From: Colius striatus
Taxonomy: Eukaryota > Chordata > Aves > Coliiformes > Coliidae
NCBI RefSeq assembly: GCF_028858725.1
Contig: NC_084767.1
Coordinates: 5,011,501 to 5,075,500 of the forward strand
Length of the DNA stretch: 64,000 nucleotides
Direction: 5' to 3'
Under the pieces are notes generated by a model that searched no databases, was not told the origin of the DNA, and saw only the letters and a program-made list of their open reading frames with translations. The translations under genes and the position numbers were made by a program. Shown piece by piece: positions 34,701 to 42,237 of this stretch; within the stretch, counting starts at the first letter, position 1; every line of letters begins with the position of its first letter.

Positions 34701-36389
34701 ACATCTTCTGATAGGAAGAGGTTGGCTTAGAAAGTGGCATGGGGAATTGCCACAGCCACGGTATTTCCTGCAAGCCCCTGACAGCAGCTGGCTGAGAATA
34801 ATTGAGAGTGAAACAATCTCAGCTCTTCTGGTTCTGGACACTCATCTCCAAACCATGAAGTAGAGCAGATAGTATGAAGGAGTTGCTCCTCTAACCTCTT
34901 GCTGTGTTATGATCCTGCAGGAAGGAGTGCACATGTGCATGGGGGAGGGGGTTCAGTCTCCTGCCTTTCTCATCAAGTGCTTCTGTGTCTCTTGCTCCTC
35001 ACCAGCCTTTGAACCCTGCTGAGGAGCGGAAGGTCCTTTCCCTTGTGAGCAAGCACGGCCCAGACAAACTTTACCAAGTGACAAGCAACATCAGTGGCAG
35101 CAAAGACTTGGACCTGACCTTGCAAAGGGGACAGATTGTAGCTCTGCTGCAAAGTGTGGACACTAAAGGGAACACAAGCAGATGGCTGGTGGATGCTGGA
35201 GGTACTAAGAGTGCTACGGGGAGCCTCTCCCCACCTTGGCACCAGAGTCACAAATCAAACCCAAATCACTTCCTCATCTTGGATGAAACAGCAGCTCATT
35301 GCCTCCTGGCTCTTTCAGGGTTTGCTCAGCTCAAACCCACCTCTGCTTTGCCAGCTTTACCCATAGCCATTAGCTGTAAAGTGCAGGTTTCCCCATGAGG
35401 GAGCACTCATGGCTCATCATGGTGGGGAGAGGACAATCCTGGGTAAACAGAAATGTCTTCAAACCCCTCTTGGGGTTGTTTTACTGCTGGGTATCCCTTA
35501 GTGATGGACCAGTTTGAACAGGGCTGCTGTGCCACGCCAGGCAACAGCCAAGCTGTCATTCCTCTCTCCTCCAACCAGTTGTACGTGTGCCAGGCAGCAG
35601 GCCCCATGACCTGTGTGTGTGCATGTCCTCCAGGTCCCCGAGGGTTTGTGCCTGCTGGAAAACTCCAGCCCTATTGCCTGGCACAAAGCCAGCAGCCTGG
35701 GATGCAGATGCCAGCCCTGGAGAGCAGCGCAGAGAGAAGACGACATTCGTGTGCATCACTTCAAGCTCCCAGGCCCCAGGTGGCCACCTTCACCCCAGCT
35801 TTCCAGGTGAGAGTGGGGGACACCCCCAGGGCCATTCCTAGCAACTCACCAGCTCCATGCTCGTCCCTGTGTGTGCAGCACGTGGGTGGGCAGGTGGCCC
35901 TGCTCCAGCACACGGATGGTCAGCCTTGTGCAGCCATGTGCCTGGCAGAGGGGTGTCACACGCCCTTGCTGGGTGCCCCGTGAAGCTGGTGCCTGCTTTG
36001 CTGGGACCTGGGGTGGGTGGAGCAAGAGGAGTGTGCTTAGTGGGGTCCCCTGTGTCCTTGTGCTGGTGACTGCTGTGCTGCTCTCTCAGGAATGGCCTCC
36101 TGCTCTGCCACATGTCCTTTCTCCTGTTCACTCTCATGTCCTTCAAGGGCTTCCTCCCTCCTTCCCCTGCCTTTTCCAGGTGGTCGCCGGCTTCTCCTTT
36201 GCAGCCAGGAGTCCTCAGGAGGTGAGCCTCCAGGCAGGGCAGCCCGTGCTGGTGCTGGAGCCACATGACAAGAAGGGGAGCAAGGAGTGGAGTCTGGTGG
36301 AGGTGAACGGCCAGAGGGGCTATGTGCCCTCCAGCTACCTGCTGACTGTCCCTGCGCAGGAGCCCGTGGGCTGGAGCCTGCCCGTGTGA
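25591..36389 (+). CDS. ARHGEF37: Rho guanine nucleotide exchange factor 37, complete CDS in 12 exons
   Basis: Relative of DNMBP/Tuba and ARHGEF38, a candidate Rho-family GEF tied to membranes. Joined exons: 25591-25794, 26210-26333, 26719-26866, 27782-27981, 28510-28640, 29214-29318, 31266-31376, 33271-33600, 34503-34631, 35006-35201, 35634-35806, 36180-36389; 2061 nt, 686 residues, all GT-AG and phase-consistent (human is about 675). Domains: DH at about 36-235, with the opening helix [17 protein letters not shown] and the conserved [14 protein letters not shown] near 172; a BAR-like helical region at about 250-490 with [11 protein letters not shown]; a first SH3 at about 515-575 ending [12 protein letters not shown]; a polar, Pro-rich linker; a second SH3 at about 620-673 with [19 protein letters not shown]. 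No PH domain is seen, as in the family. The start has G at -3 and +4. Neighbours (CSNK1A1 upstream and divergent, PPARGC1B downstream) match human order. Exchange activity is inferred, not shown. Confidence 0.97.
26210..26333 (+). CDS. ARHGEF37: ARHGEF37 coding exon 2
   Basis: Begins [20 protein letters not shown] and ends GHDQLLCI plus one base. Acceptor CCTTCAG|CTG, donor TCA|GTAAGT. Phase 1 at the end. Part of the DH domain; the following intron is 385 nt. Confidence 0.95.
26719..26866 (+). CDS. ARHGEF37: ARHGEF37 coding exon 3
   Basis: Contains [20 protein letters not shown] and ends LKATV across the junction. The donor is ACAGT|GTAGGT. The alternative GT two bases earlier would break the frame with the next exon. 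Phase 2 at the end; the following intron is 915 nt. Confidence 0.94.
27453..27511. repeat. 23-bp direct duplication in ARHGEF37 intron 4
   Basis: Two identical 23-bp copies (27453-27475 and 27489-27511; core GCACTGTTCAGGGAGGCAGG) separated by 13 nt, inside the 915-nt intron before coding exon 4. Confidence 0.85.
27782..27981 (+). CDS. ARHGEF37: ARHGEF37 coding exon 4
   Basis: Carries the DH signature [20 protein letters not shown] and the helix to [13 protein letters not shown]. Acceptor CCACCAG|GCC, donor GTAG|GTGAGC, phase 1 at the end. The following intron is 528 nt. Confidence 0.95.
28510..28640 (+). CDS. ARHGEF37: ARHGEF37 coding exon 5
   Basis: Encodes [20 protein letters not shown] through the end of the DH region and the linker [14 protein letters not shown]. 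Acceptor TTGGCAG|CC, donor AAG|GTGAGC, phase 0 at the end. The following intron is 573 nt. Confidence 0.95.
29214..29318 (+). CDS. ARHGEF37: ARHGEF37 coding exon 6
   Basis: 35 codons, [20 protein letters not shown] onward to YLGHLE: an amphipathic helix at the start of the BAR-like region. Acceptor CTTGCAG|ACA, donor GAG|GTAAAA. Phase 0 on both sides. The following intron is 1947 nt. Confidence 0.95.
29319..31265 (+). other. ARHGEF37: ARHGEF37 intron 6-7
   Basis: The longest intron between coding exons (1947 nt). No repeat family or internal exon recognised. Confidence 0.6.
31266..31376 (+). CDS. ARHGEF37: ARHGEF37 coding exon 7
   Basis: 37 codons, [20 protein letters not shown] through HAALPEF. 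Acceptor CTTCCAG|GCA, donor TTT|GTGAGT. Symmetric phase 0, so skipping would keep the frame. The following intron is 1894 nt and contains a CR1 insertion. Confidence 0.94.
32505..33247 (+). mobile_element. CR1 LINE with ORF2 tail remnant, in ARHGEF37 intron
   Basis: About 740 bp. It starts in the reverse-transcriptase C-terminal region: 'ggttcaacaagggcaagtgc' (FNKGKC motif) and 'ctgggagtgctggttgataa' (DLGVLVD). The usual 3' landmarks follow ('gttctgggctccccagctca', 'acaagacaaggggtaa', 'cattctggaattctgtgag'). The reading frame is broken, so it is a dead 5'-truncated copy in the gene's sense orientation. Its left edge is approximate. Confidence 0.92.
33271..33600 (+). CDS. ARHGEF37: ARHGEF37 coding exon 8 (largest)
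   Basis: 110 codons of the BAR-like region, from [20 protein letters not shown] to QAEKELEQ, including [12 protein letters not shown] and [11 protein letters not shown]. Acceptor TCCGCAG|AAG, donor CAG|GTAAGA; symmetric phase 0. A CR1 3' end stops only about 23 nt upstream of this exon. Confidence 0.96.
34503..34631 (+). CDS. ARHGEF37: ARHGEF37 coding exon 9
   Basis: 43 codons, [20 protein letters not shown] to TPSPVTL: the last BAR-region helix. Acceptor CTTCACAG|ATG, donor CTG|GTAAGA, symmetric phase 0. The preceding intron is 902 nt and the following one 374 nt. Confidence 0.94.
35006..35201 (+). CDS. ARHGEF37: ARHGEF37 coding exon 10 (SH3-1, first part)
   Basis: Begins [20 protein letters not shown], then [20 protein letters not shown] and RWLVDAG. 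Acceptor CACCAG|CCT, donor GGAG|GTACTA (weak at +4 to +6). Phase 1 at the end. The following intron is 432 nt. Confidence 0.94.
35634..35806 (+). CDS. ARHGEF37: ARHGEF37 coding exon 11 (SH3-1 end and linker)
   Basis: Starts [14 protein letters not shown], completing the first SH3, then a Gln/Pro/Ser-rich linker with an ERRRH basic patch. Acceptor CTCCAG|GT, donor CAG|GTGAGA, phase 0 at the end. The following intron is 373 nt. Confidence 0.94.
36180..36389 (+). CDS. ARHGEF37: ARHGEF37 last coding exon (SH3-2 and stop)
   Basis: Encodes [20 protein letters not shown] through [13 protein letters not shown] and ends GWSLPV-TGA. Acceptor TTTCCAG|GTG. An internal GAG|GTGAGC after PQE resembles a strong donor but is read through to keep the SH3 intact. 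Confidence 0.96.
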   Translation: MVAGFSFAARSPQEVSLQAGQPVLVLEPHDKKGSKEWSLVEVNGQRGYVPSSYLLTVPAQEPVGWSLPV

Positions 36390-36714
36390 GCGTGGCCAGC
36401 CCGCATCCGAGGGCACAGGCTTCATCAGCTGAGCGCAGTCCGCGTGGAGGGATGCAGGAGAGGGGCAGCCGTGGTGCCCCGGGCCAGGGAGGCGGTGGGC
36501 AGCAGCTGGCAGGATACGGCCCGGGGTGTGTGGGTGCGAGGGATGGCAGTGGGAGGCATGTTTTGGCGTGAGGGGGCCATGTCCCATATATGTTTGCTCA
36601 AAGGAAAGGAACATGAAGGAATGAGGGTGGGTGGCTGTGGTTTTCCAGGGATTTGGTGAAATCCCTGTCAGTGACAAAAGTGTCCCTAGAGTTGATGTGA
36701 CAGTTGATGTACCA
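36390..36714 (+). other. ARHGEF37: ARHGEF37 3'UTR start (extent unknown)
   Basis: Unique sequence after the stop. I see no AATAAA or ATTAAA here or in the adjoining CR1, so the cleavage site cannot be placed. It may use a variant signal or extend further downstream. Confidence 0.4.
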
Positions 36715-37139
36715 AGATGATCAGGGGACTGGAACATCTTCCATAGAGGAACGGCTGCAAAAACTGGGGCTGTTTAGTCTGGAGGAGACTGAGGGGGGAT
36801 CTTACTAATATTTACAAATATCTAAATGGTGGGTGTCAGGAGGTTGGGGCAGCACTTTTTTCAATGGTATCTAACAACAGGACAAGGGGTAATGGGATGA
36901 AGCTGGAACACAAACAGTTCCATTTAAAGTTAAGGAAAAACTATTTCACTGTTGAGATGAGGGACCCCTGGCACAGGCTGCCCAGGGAGGGTGTGGAGGC
37001 TCCTTCCTTGGAGGTCTTCTAGACCCACCTGGACATGTTCCTGTGTGATCTGATCTAGATGGACCTGCTTCTGCAGGGGGGTTGGACTGGATGATCTCTA
37101 AAGGTCCCTTCCAACCCCCACCATTCTGTGGTTCTGTGA
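36715..37139 (+). mobile_element. CR1 LINE 3' fragment downstream of ARHGEF37
   Basis: Begins 'atgatcaggggactggaaca', continues 'ctgtttagtctggaggagac' and 'acaacaggacaaggggtaat', and ends with the classic tail 'cattctgtggttctgtgac'. It is sense to ARHGEF37 and of the same general type as the 32.5-33.2 kb copy, with an intact 3' terminus. Confidence 0.94.
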
Positions 37140-37439
37140 CAGCATTGTCCTCCATTTCATCGGGGTGCAGTGCTGCAGAGGAGGCCTTGGGCCTGGCACA
37201 GAGCATCTGAGGCTCTTGGGAACACCGCCTCCTATCCTGGGATTCTGTGAAGAGGTTCTCGGGAGAAGCGTTGGTTTGAGCACAGAGAGCAAGGGGAACA
37301 GGCCTAGCGCTCTGCTCCTCACCACCTGCCCAGGTGCCCACACTCGTGTGGACGGCCTTGCTGTCCCGCCAAAGGCCATAGCTGCCAGCCTGCGCCCGGC
37401 TGCTCATCAGCTGTGGAGGGCTGCGAGCCACGGCCGGGT

Positions 37440-37880
37440 CCACGCGCCCGGCACAGCTCCTGCCTCAGTTGCCCCTGCAGCACGGCGGGGCTGACGGCTG
37501 ATGCGTTGCTGGGGCACTTGGTTCTGCGGTGAGAAGCGCGGTGCGCACCGCCGATGCCGTTCGGTGTGACAAACGCTCACATTATAAACGTGGAACCGCT
37601 GTCCCCACGCGTCTGCGGGCTCCGCGCTCACACGCGGCCGGCGCGGCCGCAAGATGGCGGCGGCGGCAAGGGGCTGAGGCGCGGCCGCGGGCTCCGCGTG
37701 TCCGCAGCCGGCGAGGGGACAGCGGGGCTGACGTGGGGACAGCAGGGCTGGCGTGGGGACAGCGGGGCTGATGTGGGCACAGCAGGGCTGGCGTGGGGTG
37801 CCGGGCGGGTGTCGGGTGCAGAGCCAGAGTGCCGCCCGGCCGGTGCACGGGGAGCAAGGCTGCCGGGGATGCCCTTTCCC
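37440..37880 (+). promoter_or_regulatory. Orphan CpG island with YY1-type start element
   Basis: CpG-dense island about 1 kb downstream of the ARHGEF37 stop and 18 kb before PPARGC1B. It carries 'cattataaacg' (TATAAA-like, about 37584) and AAGATGGCGG at 37651-37660, the same core as the CSNK1A1 and PPARGC1B promoters. The ATG in that element opens only an 8-codon frame, MAAAARG-stop (37654-37677). No known gene starts here in mammals, to my knowledge. Likely the promoter of a noncoding or unrecognised transcript on the plus strand. Confidence 0.55.
37718..37797. repeat. Four tandem 20-bp repeats in orphan CpG island
   Basis: Four contiguous copies of a unit like GACAGCGGGGCTGACGTGGG. Copies 1 and 3 (CGGGGCTGAYG) and copies 2 and 4 (CAGGGCTGGCG) pair up, indicating a 40-bp higher-order duplication. 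Copy 1 contains a TGACGTGG CRE-like core. It lies just after the YY1-type element. Confidence 0.9.
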
Positions 37881-40800
37881 TCACGGGATCCACACCGCAT
37901 GGTCTCTCTAAGTGGGTTTTGGGAGCAGCAGCCTGCGTCCGTCACACGTCTGACACACGCCACGCTGCTTCCCGCGGCTGCCTGAGGCGGCACAGCCCGT
38001 GCCTCAGTTTCCCCGTGGCTTGCTCAGTGCTGCAATGCCAGGCTGAGGGCAGGGAGCTGTAACATGGTGTCAGGGGAACTCAGAGCTCCCGGCTGCTGCC
38101 CTTGGGGACTGGCACCGTGCTCCCCTGTGCTGCGGATAGTGGCGCAGAGGCACTGGCTGGTGCGGCTGCCCGGTGTCAGCCCACTGGCCCTGGGCACTGC
38201 TGCTCTGGGCAGCTACGGGGTGACAGCCCAGCTGGCGAGCACTGGCCCAACTGGTGGGTGCTGGCCTGACGGCTTGCCATATGGCCGGCGGGGCTGTGGC
38301 ACACACGGGCTGCGTTGGTGCCCGGGTGCGGGTTTCAGTGCTGCCCTGTGGCCGTGGCTGCAGGCTGGGCAGTGGGCAGAGCTGGCATGTCCTCCCCAGA
38401 GCTCACACACTGTAGAGAGGGACAAGTGTGTCCCACTCCTGGGCCCAGCTGCCTGGTTCGAGGTAGAGCTGTCTGTGGGGCTTACCCTCCTTCGTACCTG
38501 CAGGACTTTATCTGTGGGGAGGCTGAGGGCTCACGGCTTCTGCCCAGGGGCTTTTGAAAGTAAATGCTCACCCACAGGAAACCTGGGAGAGGATGGTGGA
38601 GCCGGAGCTGGGGATGTTGTCTGGATGCTGCCAGCCCAGCCTGCAGAAAGCTGATGGGCTCCTCGGGATGGGAACACAGGCAGGCTGGGGGGTGAGGGCT
38701 GCTGCACGGCGGCTGTGTTTCTGAGGCCCAGCCCTGGCCCCACAGCAGCTGGGCTCATACCTTCAGCTCGCTGCTGATGGCTCCTCTGGATTTTTCCATT
38801 CCTAATCAAGTCACATCAGGTTGGATTTCCCTCCTGAGCCGCCTTCCTGCCAGCTCAGTGGGGCGCCGATGCAATCAGCCCCGCACCAGCGCAGGCCACA
38901 GCAGGAGTCAGCAGGTCCCGCTTCACAGCCCACGGGTGCCTGGGACCCTTCAGAGGGTGAGAGGTGACATCAGGACAAGGAGCACTGAGAAGCTGCTGCT
39001 GCCTGTACTCTGATCTGCCCGCTGGAAGGAGACCTGGGCTGGGCAGGACTTCATAGGCAGCTTATAAAACTGATTGGACTTTCTCTATCCCATTCATCAG
39101 GACTCTGGATTTCATGTGCTCTCAAACCACAGCTCCCTTTTCCCTCTCCCTTGTTGGTCAGAATGAGCTCTTACAAGAATCCAGACTGTTGTGAGGTGTC
39201 CTAGACCCCTGATACCTCCCCTGGACATTCTGCTCATCAAATGTCCACCTGCCAGCATTTGCCAAGGCTGACAGGCGTGAAGGGCAAGGTGGAAACAGCC
39301 CATGCACATCCCACCGGGAGACAAACGAGTGAGGCACACAGCAGAGCTGTGCAGGAGCAGGCAGCATGCTGCAGACACGATGCTGGTGTTGGGCACCATC
39401 TGCCCTCCTACCTGCCAGTCTGTCAGGTTGTGTCTGTGAGCATCAAGAGGCTCCTTTGTACGGTGCTGAGCCAGCCAGCACCAGCACCCTGCCCAGTGGC
39501 AGTGGCATCCTGCCTACCCAGGGGTCCCCAGGCTGCAGCGTGCTGTGAGTGCCCCCCTAGGAAGAAGGAAGTTAGCTTGTGTGGCTGCTTCAGTCTGCAG
39601 CCCCAGAGGGATGAGCTGAGCTCTGCAGTACCCACTGTCCTGCTGCCAGCCTCAGTGTCCTTGGGCCACGGCCTAGGACTTGGCTGCAGGATACAGGGTG
39701 TCAGCGTCCTTCACTCCTGCCATGATTTCACCCAAACTCCTTGCAGTTGCTGCTGGCCGGCGCCTGAAATGCCCCTTGGAGTCACCGGAGGGTACGGGGC
39801 ATAAACACGAGAGGGAAGAAAGGGCACAAGTGTGCCTTTAAATAGCACGGCGAGGACAGGCTCTCCCGGCAGGAATGCTCTGGCTGGCCCGCTGGAACAT
39901 GCTCGTGGCCGAGGGGCACAGGACTGCTCCTCGCCTTGACCTCGCTCAGGTCAAGGTTGGGCATGGCTGGGCCGGGCACCACTGTGCCCCCCCCGTGGAC
40001 ATCCATGCCAAGCCAGGGGCTTGCCGTGCCCAGAGCTGATCTGGAATGTGGCAGTGGAGCTGGGCAAACACTGCTGCCTGCAACCTGCTTGCTGACCTGC
40101 AAGGGGCTTGGCACTGGCACAGCCTGACAGCCAGAGAAGCCTGCCAGGTTGTCCAGGAGCGGCTGCTGCACTCCTGTCTGGGCTGATTCATGCCCTGGAT
40201 GTGCAGGCATTTGGACAGCATCCACCTGTGGGCTATGACAGCACATGGCTGTGTCCCCAGGGTTCAGGGTACCAGTGGAGAGTGGGAGGGTGGCAGTTCA
40301 GGCTCCGCTCTCCCCTGGTTTCTGAGGCCTGCTGGTCCCTGGAGACACAGCGGTGGCTGTGGGCAGGGTGAGGAGATGCCTGGATGGCAGGGGAGATGGC
40401 TGTGTGCCGATGTACCCATGGGCTCTGCTGGGGCACCCAGCTGGCAGTGAGGCACAAGAGGAAAGAAACTGCCAGAGAAGCCCCAGACCCATCCCCTGCC
40501 TGCAGCATGCCAGAAGGGAGAGATGGGCAGAGGGCTGCAGTGGGCAGGAGAGGAGGGCAGCAGCAGGAGCAGCGCTGGAGGGCACGGCCAGGCCGAGCAG
40601 AGCTGTGCCTGCAGGAGTGGTGCTGGAGCTCACCAGCGCTGCCAGGCTGAGCTGGCTGTGGACAGAGCCAGCCTGTGCCCGCACAGCTCCAGGTGCCTGC
40701 CCTGTCTGCGAGCAGTGGCCCACGAGAAGCAGCCCCGGCCCCGACAGCCCACGCTGGCCCCGCTTCCCGAGCGGCAGCCACCAGTGCTGCGGGAGGGCTG

Positions 40801-40890
40801 AGCCCCACAGAGAGCAGCCCCGGGCTGCCAGACAGCAGTGTGAGCTGCAGTGCTGGCTCCAGACATACGCAGATGGCACCTGGATTGTCT
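37881..40890 (+). other. Possible unannotated transcription unit body
   Basis: Between the orphan CpG island and the AATAAA at 40891. It is GC-rich, with open frames in all three plus frames (for example 38064-38654, 40353-40892 and 40523-40801). None has a recognised domain and they contradict each other, so I do not call a protein. It could be a lncRNA, or could include the distal 3' end of ARHGEF37. Confidence 0.35.
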
Positions 40891-40896
40891 AATAAA
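40891..40896 (+). terminator. Candidate polyadenylation signal AATAAA
   Basis: AATAAA followed within about 30 nt by GT-rich sequence ('tgctctggtgccttgg'), a typical cleavage arrangement. By eye it is the first plus-strand AATAAA after the ARHGEF37 stop codon at 36389. Confidence 0.5.
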
Positions 40897-42217
40897 GTGT
40901 GAAATGGTTTTCATGCTCTGGTGCCTTGGCTGAGATGGACCATCATTACAGCCCCTTCCCGGCAGCAGCTGCCGATGGCCCTGCGGCCGTGGCACTGCCT
41001 GGTGATCCGGCAGGTCGTACCTGGGGGTGAGCACCCCTTCCTCCCCTCCCTCTCAGCCCCTCCGTTGTGCCCACCCCACGTAAAAGCACAAGATGCATCG
41101 TCCCGGATGGGGTTAGATCTCTGCCATGACGTTGGAGGCTGTGGACTTTGCTCCTTCCCTGCCATCAGATGTCCCCGGGGAGCCGAGGTCAGCTCAGGTC
41201 GGAGCCCTGCCCTGGGGCTGGGCCGTGGACAAAGCCCTGCCCTGTCCCCGAAGGGCTGTGGGGAGCGTGCCCATCAGATACAGACAGGAGATAGAGCTCG
41301 TGGGCTGTGCCGGCCGTGCTGGAGCCGCCTCCCATCCGCGCTCAGGCGGTGGAGAGTTCCCAGCTTGGCAGGGACAGAGGGGCAGCCTGGTCCCCCTTCA
41401 CCAGAGAGTCGCTAACTGCTCCCCCAAAACCTGGATGTGCACAGAAACCTCCTCCAGCCCTGATAATCAATCATCCTGCTTTGGGCAAGGGTTGTGGAAG
41501 GCTTTCCAGGGCTGGGGAGCCGGCAGTGGGCTTCCCCTCGAGGGGACATGGGAGGTCTCAGCTCTGGTGCTGCCTTTCCTCCTGTGCTGCCCCCTGCAAG
41601 GGTAGCCTGTGCCCAGGTGAGGCCTGCAAGGAGAAGTGCCAGCTCCTCCATGCTGGCACCGTGCTGGTGTGCCTGGGTCTAGGGGGAAGAGGGGCCAGGC
41701 TGAGAGCCCAGGCTGGGCAGGGATTGCTCCCTGCCCCAGAGGATCCCAGTGCTCCCCGTGCTGAAGGGCCCGAGGTGGGCACCGGGGAGCTGCCAAGTGG
41801 GGCCCGGGGAAAGGAGCTGTATCTGGGATTTCTGCAGGGATCCAGATACTTTGCCCCAGGGAAGCGGTGCCACATTTTTCTAGCCACTGATAAACCCTTG
41901 ATCTGGTTAAAGATTTAGCCCACAAGGTAAGCCTGGGTAGGACAACAATGCTGTTAGCACAACCGACGTGGTGACACTTGCCCAGGCAGAGGGGACTAAC
42001 GCTGCTGCCCCCGCGCCTGCGGCTCAGCCCCTCTGTCAGAGCACATGGCCGGGCCACATCCAGGCCCCCACACAGGGGAAGTTGCTGCAGCATGCGCAGA
42101 CACTGAGCCGAGGCCGGCAGGAGCTGCTCTTTCTGTGGTGTAACCCTATAAGCCGCCCCAGGCTGCAGCTGCCTCTCTGGGGGGAGGCTTCGTGCCGCAG
42201 GGAAGCCAGCCTGGCCC

Positions 42218-42237
42218 TGACGTGACGTGAGTCAGCA
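42218..42237. promoter_or_regulatory. Composite CRE/AP-1/MARE motif
   Basis: TGACGTGACGTGAGTCAGCA: two TGACGTG half-CREs run directly into TGAGTCAGCA, a match to the NF-E2/NRF2-small-MAF element and to AP-1. Chance occurrence of the whole 20-mer is low, but function is unproven. Confidence 0.4.

Noticed and set aside
35838-36737. 299-codon minus-strand frame
   Set aside because: It is the antisense shadow of the ARHGEF37 last exon, its intron and the 3' flank.
40353-40892. 179-codon frame ending at the AATAAA
   Set aside because: Two other frames over the same DNA are also open, composition is CpG-island-like, and no domain is recognisable. Kept only as a possible transcript end.
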